This document shows positions 33,339-48,446 of a DNA stretch of 64,000 nucleotides, piece by piece. This DNA comes from Luteimonas huabeiensis HB2. Lineage in GTDB: Bacteria; Pseudomonadota; Gammaproteobacteria; Xanthomonadales; Xanthomonadaceae. Each line of letters begins with the position of its first letter. Within the stretch, counting starts at the first letter, position 1. The notes under the pieces were generated by a model. The model was not told where the DNA came from. It made no database searches and worked only from the letters and a program-made list of their open reading frames with translations. Where the stretch lies: the NCBI RefSeq assembly GCF_000559025.1, contig NZ_JAAN01000015.1:62001-126000 (forward strand), read 5' to 3'. A program made the translations under genes and the position numbers.

Positions 33339-33992
33339 ATGCAGCTCACCGACACCCAGCAGGCCATCCTGGCCCTCATCGCCGAGCGCGTGGAGGCCGA
33401 GGGCGTGCCGCCCTCGCAGGCGGAGATCGCCCGCGCCTTCGGCTTCAGCGGGGTGCGCGCGGCGCAGTACCACCTGGAGGCCCTGGAGGCCGCCGGCGCC
33501 ATCGAACGGGTGCCCGGGCGCGCGCGCGGCATCCGCCTGCTCGCCGCGCCGCCGCGGCGGCAGGAGGCGCTGCCGCTGCCGGCCGCGGACGACGCGCTGC
33601 GGCTGCCGGTGCTGGGGCAGGTCGCCGCCGGCCTGCCGATCGGCGCCGGCGCGCCCGGCAGCCTGGGCGATGCGGACGACTACGTCGTGCTCGACCGGGT
33701 GCTGTTCTCGCCCTCGCCGGACTACCTGCTCAAGGTCAAGGGCGATTCCATGCGCGACGAGGGCATCTTCGACGGCGACCTGATCGGCGTGCATCGCACC
33801 GCGCAGGCGCGCTCCGGGCAGATCGTGGTCGCGCGCATCGACGAGGAGATCACCGTCAAGCTGCTGCGCGTGGGCAAGGACCGCATCCGCCTGATGCCGC
33901 GCAACCCGGATTACGCGCCGATCGAGGTGCAACCCGGCCAGGACTTCGCCATCGAGGGCCTGTACTGCGGCCTGGTGCGGCCGAACCGGTGA
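33339..33992 (+). CDS. lexA: LexA repressor
   Basis: SOS repressor-protease of 217 residues. The N-terminal winged helix (about 1-70) recognises the operator; its recognition helix is around [15 protein letters not shown], divergent from E. coli as expected for the xanthomonad operator. The self-cleavage site is Ala97-Gly98 in [10 protein letters not shown]. The catalytic dyad is Ser137 in [10 protein letters not shown] and Lys174 in EEITVKLL. RecA filaments trigger cleavage. The perfect operator over its promoter shows self-regulation. It has no ribosome-binding site because the operator abuts the ATG. Confidence 0.96.
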   Translation: MQLTDTQQAILALIAERVEAEGVPPSQAEIARAFGFSGVRAAQYHLEALEAAGAIERVPGRARGIRLLAAPPRRQEALPLPAADDALRLPVLGQVAAGLPIGAGAPGSLGDADDYVVLDRVLFSPSPDYLLKVKGDSMRDEGIFDGDLIGVHRTAQARSGQIVVARIDEEITVKLLRVGKDRIRLMPRNPDYAPIEVQPGQDFAIEGLYCGLVRPNR

Positions 33993-34177
33993 GGGCGCCG
34001 CAGCGCTCGCGCGAAACGCCCGGCCCGCGCGCGGCGTTTTCCCACGGTCGCCGGCGGCGCCCGCCGATCCCGCCCCCGGCGCGCCGGCGCCAGCATGGCC
34101 CTCACGGGGTCGCAGCCCGTGCGACCGCCGCCGCCTAACCTGCCTTCAGTCGAATCACCTACCCCGGAGACCACCAG

Positions 34178-35212
<1,035 letters not shown>

Positions 35213-35275
35213 CGACGTTTCCGTCGCCATGAATTCCGAGCGCGATCCGTCCGCTGCGGCGCCCGCCGCGCAGGC

Positions 35276-35302
35276 GCCCGCCCGGCGTAAGGCCGGGCGG
35301 GC
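35276..35302 (+). promoter_or_regulatory. recA-recX hairpin covering the recX leader
   Basis: An 11-bp GC stem (35276-35286 with 35292-35302) and a GTAAG loop lie between the recA stop and recX, ending 6 bp before the recX ATG. It would reduce read-through from recA and hide the recX ribosome-binding region. This fits the low RecX:RecA ratio other bacteria obtain with a terminator here. Confidence 0.65.
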
Positions 35303-35308
35303 GAAGCG

Positions 35309-35629
35309 ATGAGTACCGCCGGCGGCCCGGAGGATCCCGGTACCGGTGCGCGCCGGCGCCGGCCGCGGGCCGAGCCGAGCCCGGCGCAACGCGCGCTCGG
35401 TTTGCTGGTGCGGCGGGAGCATTCCGCGTTCGCCGCGCTGGCCGAGAGCGGCGAGGACGACTGGGCCGGCGTGGCGCGCGACCTGGTCGCGCGGCGCTTT
35501 CCCGCCGCGGAGGACGAAGAGGCCGAAGCGTCGCGGAGCCGCCGGCGCAAGGCGGCCGACTTCCTGCTGCGGCGCGGCTTCGACGTCGAGACCGCACGCG
35601 CCGCCAGCGGCCTCGACGACGACGGATAG
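35309..35629 (+). CDS. recX: Shortened RecX regulatory protein
   Basis: RecX-like protein of only 106 residues, where family members are usually near 150-165. The N-terminal module motif [13 protein letters not shown] is present (about 46-57), and so is the C-terminal module: [17 protein letters not shown] followed by [23 protein letters not shown]. The middle module, which normally follows REHS with the RGF.. and (A/V)RNR..G...I..EL motifs, is absent, consistent with an in-frame internal deletion of about 50-60 residues. RecX binds in the RecA filament groove and inhibits it; loss of one three-helix repeat may weaken or abolish that. It lies downstream of recA behind a hairpin. Confidence 0.78.
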   Translation: MSTAGGPEDPGTGARRRRPRAEPSPAQRALGLLVRREHSAFAALAESGEDDWAGVARDLVARRFPAAEDEEAEASRSRRRKAADFLLRRGFDVETARAASGLDDDG

Positions 35630-36099
35630 CCCGCGACCGGCGCGGGCCCCTGGATTCGCGACGGAAGACGGACGCGTCCCTGCGCGAGCGACGCGCCGCG
35701 ACCGGCACCCTGTTCGCGGCGATCGGCAAGCGCCTTCGCGCATGGGTGCGCCTCCATGCCCTCCATGCCCGGCAAGCAGTCCGCCCGGCGTCCGTCGCGT
35801 CGCGACGTCCCGTGCCCGGCAGCGCCCGCCGGTGCGCGGGGACGGCCGCTTCCCGGCGGGCGCCGCCGGCAGGCGCGAGGCCGCGCCCGGGCAGGGCGCC
35901 CTTCGGGCCGGGCCGCCCCTCGCCGACAACCGGGCGCGGCAGCCCCGACTCCCCGCGCGGCCGGGCGCCCCCCGCCGGTCTGCACGCGCGCGCCGGCCCT
36001 GCTAATCTTGCCGGTTACCGGGTTGTCTGTTCCTCGTCGTGGCCGCATCTGTGGTCGGCGCCGGATCGGTGCCCCTCCACGTCGCAATCGCCGCCACGC
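35630..36099 (+). other. Intergenic region before alaS
   Basis: A 470-bp, very GC-rich gap. TAATCT at 36003-36008 is a possible alaS -10, and the DNA turns less GC-rich from 36000 on. Everything else reads as antisense or shadow frames. I see no supported gene, although its size would allow a small RNA. Confidence 0.35.
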
Positions 36100-38742
<2,643 letters not shown>

Positions 38743-38776
38743 CTTCCTGCCTAGTTCGCCTTCAGCCAGCGCCGGC

Positions 38777-38782
38777 TATGAT
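38777..38782 (+). promoter_or_regulatory. Possible -10 element of csrA
   Basis: TATGAT lies 97 bp before csrA, just after alaS. The -35 match is poor. Confidence 0.45.
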
Positions 38783-38878
38783 GGCCGTTTGCTGCATCCA
38801 AAATCGCAATGGCGGGGTCGGGCGGGATTGCCCGGACCGCCGCTGGCGGGAGCCCCGCCAGTCCATGGAGAAGTTCTC

Positions 38879-39073
38879 ATGTTGATTCTGACTCGACGCG
38901 TCGGCGAGACCCTCATGATCGGCGACAACGTCACCGTGACCGTTCTCGGCGTCAAGGGCAACCAGGTGCGCATCGGCATCACCGCACCGAAGGACGTGGC
39001 CGTCCATCGCGAAGAGATCTACCAGCGCATTCATCGCGGCGAAGGCCACGACGGCGGCGACGAACAGCCCTGA
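38879..39073 (+). CDS. csrA: Carbon storage regulator CsrA
   Basis: Dimeric RNA-binding regulator of 64 residues controlling translation of virulence, motility and storage genes. It begins [23 protein letters not shown]-contact residues lie in the first strand (LTRR) and in [12 protein letters not shown] near residues 40-52. The C-terminal tail is short and acidic. GGAG lies 8 bp before the ATG. In xanthomonads csrA follows alaS and precedes tRNA-Ser, as here. Confidence 0.97.
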   Translation: MLILTRRVGETLMIGDNVTVTVLGVKGNQVRIGITAPKDVAVHREEIYQRIHRGEGHDGGDEQP

Positions 39074-39146
39074 GGGTTTGCCGCCTCGTAGCCGAACCGT
39101 TATCCTTCGCAACCGGGTTTCGCATCGTGTGCGCGGCCCGGTCCGC

Positions 39147-39239
39147 GGAGAGTTGCCCGAGAGGCCGAAGGGGCTCCCCTGCTAAGGGAGTATGGGGTCA
39201 AAAGCTCCATCGAGGGTTCGAATCCCTCACTCTCCGCCA
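39147..39239 (+). tRNA. tRNA-Ser(GCT)
   Basis: Class II tRNA gene of 93 nt including encoded CCA. Acceptor GGAGAGT (39147-39153) pairs with ACTCTCC (39229-39235). The anticodon loop CTGCTAA has GCT at 39181-39183, reading AGC and AGU. A long variable arm (GTATGGGGTCAAAAGCTCCAT region) and the T arm with GGTTCGAATCC are present. Confidence 0.97.
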
Positions 39240-39350
39240 TTCCTTCCGGCTCGTCCCGCCAGGCGTTCGTTGCGGGATGCGACCGGCAGGCATGCCGGCA
39301 CTGGTTCCATCGTTCCACCCGGCGCCGTCCAGGCGGCGTCGGCAGGAAGG

Positions 39351-39385
39351 CGTCGCATGCGACGTTTTCCGACGCGCGGAAAACG
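39351..39385. repeat. Two adjacent inverted repeats between the tRNA genes
   Basis: A 14-bp perfect palindrome CGTCGCATGCGACG (39351-39364) overlaps a second stem, CGTTTTCC / GGAAAACG (39363-39370, 39378-39385). They could be a processing or termination structure after tRNA-Ser. No T-run follows. Confidence 0.4.
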
Positions 39386-39422
39386 CGGCGTCGCGTTCCA
39401 CCGAAAAGATGCGCTGCATGCA

Positions 39423-39451
39423 TTGACGAGGTGGAAATCGACCGTCATAAT
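39423..39451 (+). promoter_or_regulatory. Promoter of tRNA-Arg
   Basis: TTGACG (39423-39428) and CATAAT (39446-39451) are separated by exactly 17 bp, 11 bp before the mature tRNA-Arg 5' end. It is one of the best sigma-70-like promoters in the window. Confidence 0.82.
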
Positions 39452-39462
39452 TCCGCGCCTTC

Positions 39463-39539
39463 GCGCCCGTAGCTCAGTTGGATAGAGCACCAGGCTACGA
39501 ACTTGGGGGTCGGAGGTTCGAATCCTTCCGGGCGCGCCA
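39463..39539 (+). tRNA. tRNA-Arg(ACG)
   Basis: tRNA gene of 77 nt with encoded CCA. Acceptor GCGCCCG (39463-39469) pairs with CGGGCGC (39529-39535). The anticodon loop CTACGAA has ACG at 39497-39499; A34 is expected to be edited to inosine to read CGU, CGC and CGA. The accessory DNA that begins right after it marks this tRNA as a likely island insertion site. Confidence 0.97.
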
Positions 39540-39552
39540 TATGTAGCAACTA

Positions 39553-39577
39553 AGCCGCTGATTTCAGCGGCTTTTTT
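39553..39577 (+). terminator. Intrinsic terminator after tRNA-Arg
   Basis: A 9-bp stem AGCCGCTGA / TCAGCGGCT with a 2-base loop is followed by a run of T, 13 bp after the tRNA. Confidence 0.88.
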
Positions 39578-39915
39578 GTTCTGCGGACCCTGCCAACCCC
39601 CCTAAATACCCCCCTACGAATCTTGAGTAGGGGAATGGGGTTGGGAGGTGACCAAAGCCTCAATGCGCCCGTTACAGGTGCCGCTGGTAGCGTGGGCGGC
39701 AGAAGGTGGTCTTGGCAGGTTCGCGCTCGGGCTTCGGCGGCCACGCGCGCACGCGCTCATCGTCTGGATGCCATCGAACTGGGCGAGCGCCCACAACCTC
39801 CATGCGGTCCTCGAACCGCTCTCCGAAGCGGCGAGCGGCCGTACGGGGATCTCAAGCAGTGGGACCGGCTGGCTTATCATCGGGCGTCACCAGAGGCCCG
39901 GGGAGCCTTCGTTAC
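39578..39915 (+). other. Junction region between tRNA-Arg and island
   Basis: 338 bp without a supported gene. It contains C-rich runs (AACCCCCCTAAATACCCCCC near 39596-39617) of the kind often left next to tRNA-targeting integrases. No integrase fragment is recognisable. Confidence 0.4.
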
Positions 39916-40311
39916 ATGAACCAAGCCGCGTTGTCGTCTTTCATCTGGTCGGTCGCCGATCTTCTTCGCGGCAACTACAAACCGCACGAGTACGGCCGCT
40001 TCATCCTGCCCTTCACCGTCCTGCGCCGGCTGGACTGCGTCTTGGCGCCCACCAAGGACAAGATGCTGGCCGAGCTCAAGAAGAAGACCGACGCCGGCAT
40101 CAACCCAGACCCGTTCTTGCGCCGCCTCGTCGGCGAGGCGCGCTTCTACAACACCTCGCCGATGGACCTGCCCAGACTGTTGGGCGACCAGGACCACATA
40201 CGCCCCGAGCACGTCGATGCCTGGCTCAATCCCAGCGGAGACCTGGCGGCGATGCAGGCCATCTTCGATGACAAGCGGCACCCGTACTATGAGCATCGAG
40301 AGGCGGCATAA
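39916..40311 (+). pseudogene. Fragment of type I restriction methylase HsdM N-terminus, fused tail
   Basis: Open frame of 131 residues. Residues 1-90 match the start of HsdM: LSSFIWSVADLLRGNYKPHEYG, FILPFTVLRRLDCVLAPTKDKM, FYNTSPMDLPRLLGDQDHI. The methylase core (NPPY and SAM motifs) is absent. After DHI the sequence changes to RPEHVDAWLNPSGDLAAMQAIF.., which resembles the C-terminus of SRAP/YedK-type proteins; this second match is weaker. It looks like a deletion scar that joined two genes on the island's left edge. No hsdS or hsdR is in the window. No restriction activity is expected. Confidence 0.7.
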
Positions 40312-40350
40312 TCGTCCGCATGGCGCCGTTCCCCACTCGACGCTTGGAAC

Positions 40351-40806
40351 ATGAAGAGTATCGAGAAGCTGAGCCTGTCAGAGCTTGAATCGCTCTTACT
40401 CGCGGCGGAGAAGAGGAAAGCACTCATATCCCGTCGACGTCCGCCTTCTGTGGTTCGGAATGAGCTCATTGCGCTGGCCCAATCCTATGGCTATGCGATC
40501 CATGAGATTTTTGACGTCTCTGACGTACCTCGTGTAGCTGCAAGGCGCATTCGGACGCAGAAGCAGGGGAAGGTTTCCGCAAAGTACCGGGATCCAGAGA
40601 ACAAGAGAAATACTTGGTCTGGCCGCGGCCAGATGCCGCGGTGGCTTGCCGACAAGGTACGACGGGGCGCGCGAGTTGCCGATTACCTCATCCCCGGCCT
40701 TGCTCGACCCACTGTGAAGGATGTCAGATCGATCGGTCGGCGAACGGTCTACAAGGCAGAAGTGCACTCGGGAAGGTCCTCGTCCGACCCAATCAAGGGC
40801 AGGTGA
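40351..40806 (+). CDS. H-NS-family nucleoid-associated protein
   Basis: Protein of 151 residues. The N-terminal oligomerisation helix region (KLSLSELESLLLAAEKRKA) is followed by a basic linker and the H-NS DNA-binding core KYRDPENKRNTWSGRGQMPRWL, matching the W-[ST]-G-x-G-x-x-P pattern of H-NS/XrvA/Bv3F proteins. The C-terminal 40 residues extend beyond the usual end and are Arg-rich. The gene is AT-richer than the flanking core. On an island, such proteins commonly silence foreign DNA, so it may control the metal and defence genes; this is inference. Confidence 0.8.
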   Translation: MKSIEKLSLSELESLLLAAEKRKALISRRRPPSVVRNELIALAQSYGYAIHEIFDVSDVPRVAARRIRTQKQGKVSAKYRDPENKRNTWSGRGQMPRWLADKVRRGARVADYLIPGLARPTVKDVRSIGRRTVYKAEVHSGRSSSDPIKGR

Positions 40807-40903
40807 GTGCTGGGATTAGGGATCGTTATCGTGGCTAGCAGCCGACAAGTTCGCCTGCGCTGCGTGTTTTTGCGTCCGGCGGCCTCCAGATACCGTTCGA
40901 GGC

Positions 40904-41335
40904 TCATGAGCGGCACCCCGGTTCCGGACATGAAACCTGGGCGCTGCCCGGCCGGCGCAGTGCCCCCAGGATGGTGCACGTTCCGCGCTCGCCGCCGGCG
41001 CAGTCGGCAATGACCCGTTCCAGTTCCGACGCCATACGCTGCAACTCTGCGATGCGCCCCTGGATATCGGCCAGATGGGTGCGGGCCATGGCGTCGACGT
41101 CGCGGCACGACATGGTGGGGTCGTCGTCCAGGCGCAGCAGGCTGCGGATCTCCTCCAGGCTGAAGCCCAGCTCGCGCCCTCGGCTGATGAAGCGCAGCCG
41201 GTCGACATCGGCGGGGGTGTAGGAGCGATAGCCGCTGTGCGTGCGCTTGGGCGGCGACACCAGGCCCGAGCGCTCGTAGTAGCGGATGGTCTCCAGGTGG
41301 CAGCCACTGGCGGCGGCCGCTTCGCTGATCTTCAC
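40904..41335 (-). CDS. MerR-family metal regulator (CadR/PbrR/ZntR type)
   Basis: MerR-type activator of 143 residues. The HTH is ASGCHLETIRYYERSGLVSPP, followed by GYRSYTPADVDRLRFI. The dimerisation helix ends in the metal site: Cys77 (TMSCRDVD), Cys112 and Cys120 (DCAGGERGTC). This three-cysteine layout points to a divalent sensor (Cd, Pb, Zn) rather than the two-cysteine Cu sensors. A C-terminal CPEPGC adds two more cysteines. The GTG at 41335 has CGGAG 8 bp upstream. It is divergent from a CDF exporter across a MerR-type promoter, its expected target together with czc. Confidence 0.87.
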   Translation of the reverse strand: MKISEAAAASGCHLETIRYYERSGLVSPPKRTHSGYRSYTPADVDRLRFISRGRELGFSLEEIRSLLRLDDDPTMSCRDVDAMARTHLADIQGRIAELQRMASELERVIADCAGGERGTCTILGALRRPGSAQVSCPEPGCRS

Positions 41336-41339
41336 GTGC

Positions 41340-41370
41340 TTGACTCCGTAGCTACTACAGACTTTATCCT
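41340..41370 (+). promoter_or_regulatory. MerR-type promoter/operator for the CDF exporter
   Basis: TTGACT (41340-41345) and TATCCT (41365-41370) are separated by 19 bp, the over-long spacer that MerR proteins untwist when metal binds. The spacer holds an imperfect dyad around CCGTAGCTACTACAG. Confidence 0.87.
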
Positions 41371-41425
41371 TCGCCGTATTCCGCCGCCACCCTGGCCGGG
41401 TGGCATCTGTTCGACGAGGACCCCG

Positions 41426-42043
41426 ATGAGCGATTGCGGCTGCCACCATGAGGCAAAGAACGCACAGGAGCGGCGCGTACTGCGCATCGCCCTGGTGCTC
41501 AACGCCGCCATGGCGGTGATCGGCGGCCTTGCCGGCTGGATCGCCCAGTCGACCGGCCTGCTGGCCGACGCCCTGGACATGCTGTCCGACGCCACCGCCT
41601 ACGCGATCGGCCTGGTGGCCATTGGGCGCACCGCCCGCTTCAAGGCGAACGCGGCCTGGCTCAGTGGCAGCGTGCTGCTCGTGCTCGGTATCGGCGTGCT
41701 GGTGGAGGTGGGCCGGCGCGTCGTCTATGGCGCCGAGCCGCTCAGCGGCTGGATGATCGGCACCGCGCTGCTGTCGCTTGCGGTCAACGTCACCGTCCTG
41801 CGCCTGCTTGCCCCGCTGAAGGCGGGCGAGGTCCACCTGCGTGCCACCTGGCTGTTCACCCGCGCCGACGTGGTGGCCAACATCGGCGTCATCCTGGCCG
41901 GTGTATTGGTACTCTGGCTCGCCACCCCGTACCCGGATTACGTCATCGGCACCCTGATCGGCCTGTACGTGATCAAGGAAGCCATCGAGATCCTCGGCGA
42001 TGCCCGCCGTGCCCGCGCCGAATCGAAATCGCCCTCTGCATGA
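41426..42043 (+). CDS. Cation diffusion facilitator, short form
   Basis: Inner-membrane metal/proton antiporter of 205 residues with six predicted helices. Metal-site acids lie in LLADALDMLSDATAYAIG (helix 2) and FTRADVVANIGVILAG (helix 5). The N-terminus MSDCGCHHEAK is Cys/His-rich and may pick up metal. The usual C-terminal cytoplasmic dimerisation domain is absent, as in DmeF-like or truncated CDFs. A MerR-type promoter lies upstream. The ATGA overlap with the next small gene indicates coupling. Confidence 0.87.
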   Translation: MSDCGCHHEAKNAQERRVLRIALVLNAAMAVIGGLAGWIAQSTGLLADALDMLSDATAYAIGLVAIGRTARFKANAAWLSGSVLLVLGIGVLVEVGRRVVYGAEPLSGWMIGTALLSLAVNVTVLRLLAPLKAGEVHLRATWLFTRADVVANIGVILAGVLVLWLATPYPDYVIGTLIGLYVIKEAIEILGDARRARAESKSPSA

Positions 42044-42399
42044 CCTCGCGCCGTCCCCCGCTGTCCCTCTGTCGCTGGCTGATGCTGGCGGCATTGGCGT
42101 TGAGCGTGGTCCTGCAGCCGGTGCTGGGCTCGGTGAGCGAATTGCACGAGCTGTCGCACGGCGCCGCGAGCGTGCACGACATCAGCGAAACCGGAGCGCC
42201 CGATGAAGAGGGCAATGCCGCCGGCACGCTGCACGTCATGCACCACTTGGCTCACTGCTGCGGGCATGTGGTGCCTACACCCGCTGCACCGCTGGTGCTG
42301 CCCCGGATCAGTCACAGCGAACCCACGAACCTGACGGACTCGCGCCTTGTGCCTAGCGGGCGATGGCTCGCCCCCTTCCGACCTCCGATCTCGGCCTGA
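42040..42399 (+). CDS. Small His-rich secreted protein (CzcI-like)
   Basis: Protein of 119 residues: a positively charged start, a hydrophobic signal (LMLAALALSVVLQPVLGS) and a mature part with metal-ligand residues (SELHELSHGAASVHD and MHHLAHCCGHV). Its position before czcCBA is that of CzcI, a periplasmic metal-response modulator. A paralogue (MHELAHDPSGMHSHGPHAND) exists, truncated, at 49313-49512. The role is inferred from position and composition. Confidence 0.68.
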   Translation: MTSRRPPLSLCRWLMLAALALSVVLQPVLGSVSELHELSHGAASVHDISETGAPDEEGNAAGTLHVMHHLAHCCGHVVPTPAAPLVLPRISHSEPTNLTDSRLVPSGRWLAPFRPPISA

Positions 42400-42452
42400 C
42401 GCCCCACCGGCGCTGATGCCGGCTTCTGGCCCTTTCCGATTGGAGTGTTTCC

Positions 42453-43726
42453 ATGTCTGTGCGACTTGCGGCGTTCGCCGCACTGGTCGCCGTGTCCGCC
42501 ATTGCATGGCCGGCGAACGCGGCTGATCGACTCTCCCTGGACGACGCATTTGCGCGCGTCGCCGAATCCCATCCCGATCTGCGCCTGCTCGGGGCGCGAC
42601 ACAACGTGCTCGCCGCCGAACTGGGCCGCGCAACCCTGCGCCCCCCACTGGTCGCCGGCGCCAGCGTCGAGAACGCTTTCGGCACCGGCGAGGCGAGTGG
42701 CCTGAGCGGCGCGGAGCTGACCCTGACCCTGGCGTCGGTGCTGGAGCGTGGCGGCAAGCTCGATGCGCGTCGCACGCTGGCGCAAAGTCGCATCGATGCC
42801 CTGGCGGTCGAGCGCGAGGCCCGGCGCCTCGACCTGCTGGCGGAAGTCGCGCGTCGCTACTTGGCGATGGTCGCCGCGCAACGCCAGCGCGAGATCGCCG
42901 AGCTCGACATTGCCCAGCGGCAACGTACCGTCGCCGGAGCGCGGCAACGGCTGCAGGCCGGCGCTTCGCCCGAGTCGGTCGTGCTGACCGCGCAGGCGGC
43001 CCTGGCCCGAGCGGAGTTGGATCGTGCCCGTGCCGAGCAACGCCATGCGGCGGCGCGGCAGCACCTGGCCGCCCTGTGGGGCGAGCGATCACCCACCTTC
43101 GACGCGGTGGCTGGCGACCCGACGGTCCTGCCCGAGGTGCCTGCGTTTGCCACCCTGGCGAGCTTGCTGGAACAGACGCCCGAGCTTGCGCAGTTCGTCG
43201 GTGAGCGCCGTATCCGTGAGGCGCGCCTGCAACTCGCGCGTGCCGATGCCAAGGCGGATCTGGATTGGGAAGTCGGCATCCGCAGGTTGCAGTCAACAGA
43301 CGACTTGGCCCTCGTGGGCAGTGTGTCGATGCCGCTGGGCGCGAGTCGCCGCGCGCAGCCGGAGATCCGCGTGGCCGAGGCCGAACTCACCGCGCTGGAG
43401 ATCGAACGCGAGTCCAAGGGGCTGTCGCTGTATTCGACACTGGCCGAAGCGCACGGGCGCTACCTCACGGCGCAGGTGGAGCTGGATCGGCTGCGCACCG
43501 ACGTGATGCCCAAGCTCGCCAGGGCCGAAGCGGCGGCCGAGCGCGCCTACCGCGCCGGGGCCATCAGCTACCTGGAATGGGCGCAGTTGCAGTCCGAACG
43601 CACCGCCGCGCGCAAACAACAACTCGACGCCGCGTTTGAAGCCCAGCGCGCCCTTATCGAAATCCAACGCCTGACCGGAGCGCCTTTCGTGGCGGCACCG
43701 ACACGGGCGACGCAAGGAGACACCCC

Positions 43727-43730
<4 letters not shown>
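42453..43730 (+). CDS. czcC: CzcC-family outer-membrane efflux factor
   Basis: TolC-fold outer-membrane factor of 425 residues. A signal peptide (LVAVSAIAWPANA) is followed by two outer-membrane efflux protein repeats rich in Ala, Arg and Glu coiled-coil helices, for example LSLDDAFARVAESHPDL and ALIEIQRLTG at the end. It forms the exit duct for the CzcCBA Co/Zn/Cd pump. The stop overlaps czcB as ATGA. Confidence 0.9.
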
Positions 43731-47885
<4,155 letters not shown>

Positions 47886-47927
47886 TCGAAACTTCATGCA
47901 GGCTGCGGCCACTTAGGAGCACAAGAC

Positions 47928-48088
47928 ATGGGTGCAGGACACGATCACGGGCTGGGCGAAGTCCAGCATGAGAAACCGTTGTGGTGGGCCTTCGGACTCA
48001 CCGCCGCCTTCCTGGTCGCCGAGGTGGTGGGTGGCCTCGTCACCAACAGCTTGGCGCTGCTGTCCGACGCGGCTCACATGGCCACCGA
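47928..48088 (+). pseudogene. czcD-like CDF exporter remnant cut by IS3
   Basis: The first 53 residues of a CzcD/ZitB-type exporter: a His-rich start (MGAGHDHGLGEVQHEK), helix 1 (WWAFGLTAAFLVAEVVGG), then LVTNSLALLSDAAHM with the metal-site Asp and His of helix 2. The frame is broken at 48089 by the left end of an IS3 element, and no remaining czcD sequence is found beyond the element's right end. So the insertion was followed or accompanied by a deletion. Confidence 0.88.
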
Positions 48089-48150
48089 GGGTTCACCCCC
48101 GTTTTCACGGACACTTACGAGAAGGCCGATCGAGGCCATGAGGAGTGTTC

Positions 48151-48438
48151 ATGTCGAAGCGAAGGAAGTTCAGTGCAGAGTTCAAGCGTGGCGCGGTTGA
48201 GCAGGCGAGCCAGCCGGGCGTCAGCTGCGCTCAGGTGGCACGGGAGCTGGGGATCCGGGACACGCTGCTGACCCGCTGGAAGCGGGAGGCCCAGAGCCGG
48301 GGCCAGGTGGCCTTCGGTGGCACCGGGACGCCCCGGGACGAGGAACTGGCGCGGCTCAAGCGCGAGCTGGCCCGGGTGAAGAAGGAGCGGGATTTTTTGC
48401 GAGAAGCGGCGACGTTCTTTGCCAAGGGATCATCCTGA
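48151..48438 (+). CDS. IS3-family transposase OrfA
   Basis: HTH protein of 95 residues: [23 protein letters not shown] near [20 protein letters not shown], then a helical zipper ([19 protein letters not shown]). A TTTTTTG run at 48393-48399 lies where a -1 frameshift would fuse OrfA to OrfB; the upstream -1 frame is open to OrfB. Confidence 0.9.
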   Translation: MSKRRKFSAEFKRGAVEQASQPGVSCAQVARELGIRDTLLTRWKREAQSRGQVAFGGTGTPRDEELARLKRELARVKKERDFLREAATFFAKGSS

Positions 48439-48446
48439 GGTATCAG

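Noticed and set aside
33993..34177. A LexA box upstream of recA
   Set aside because: I searched for a TTAGTA..TACTAA-like palindrome as at lexA and found none in this gap.
39578..39915. An integrase remnant after tRNA-Arg
   Set aside because: Short frames on both strands lack the Arg-His-x-x-Arg-Tyr residues of tyrosine recombinases and have no recognisable similarity.
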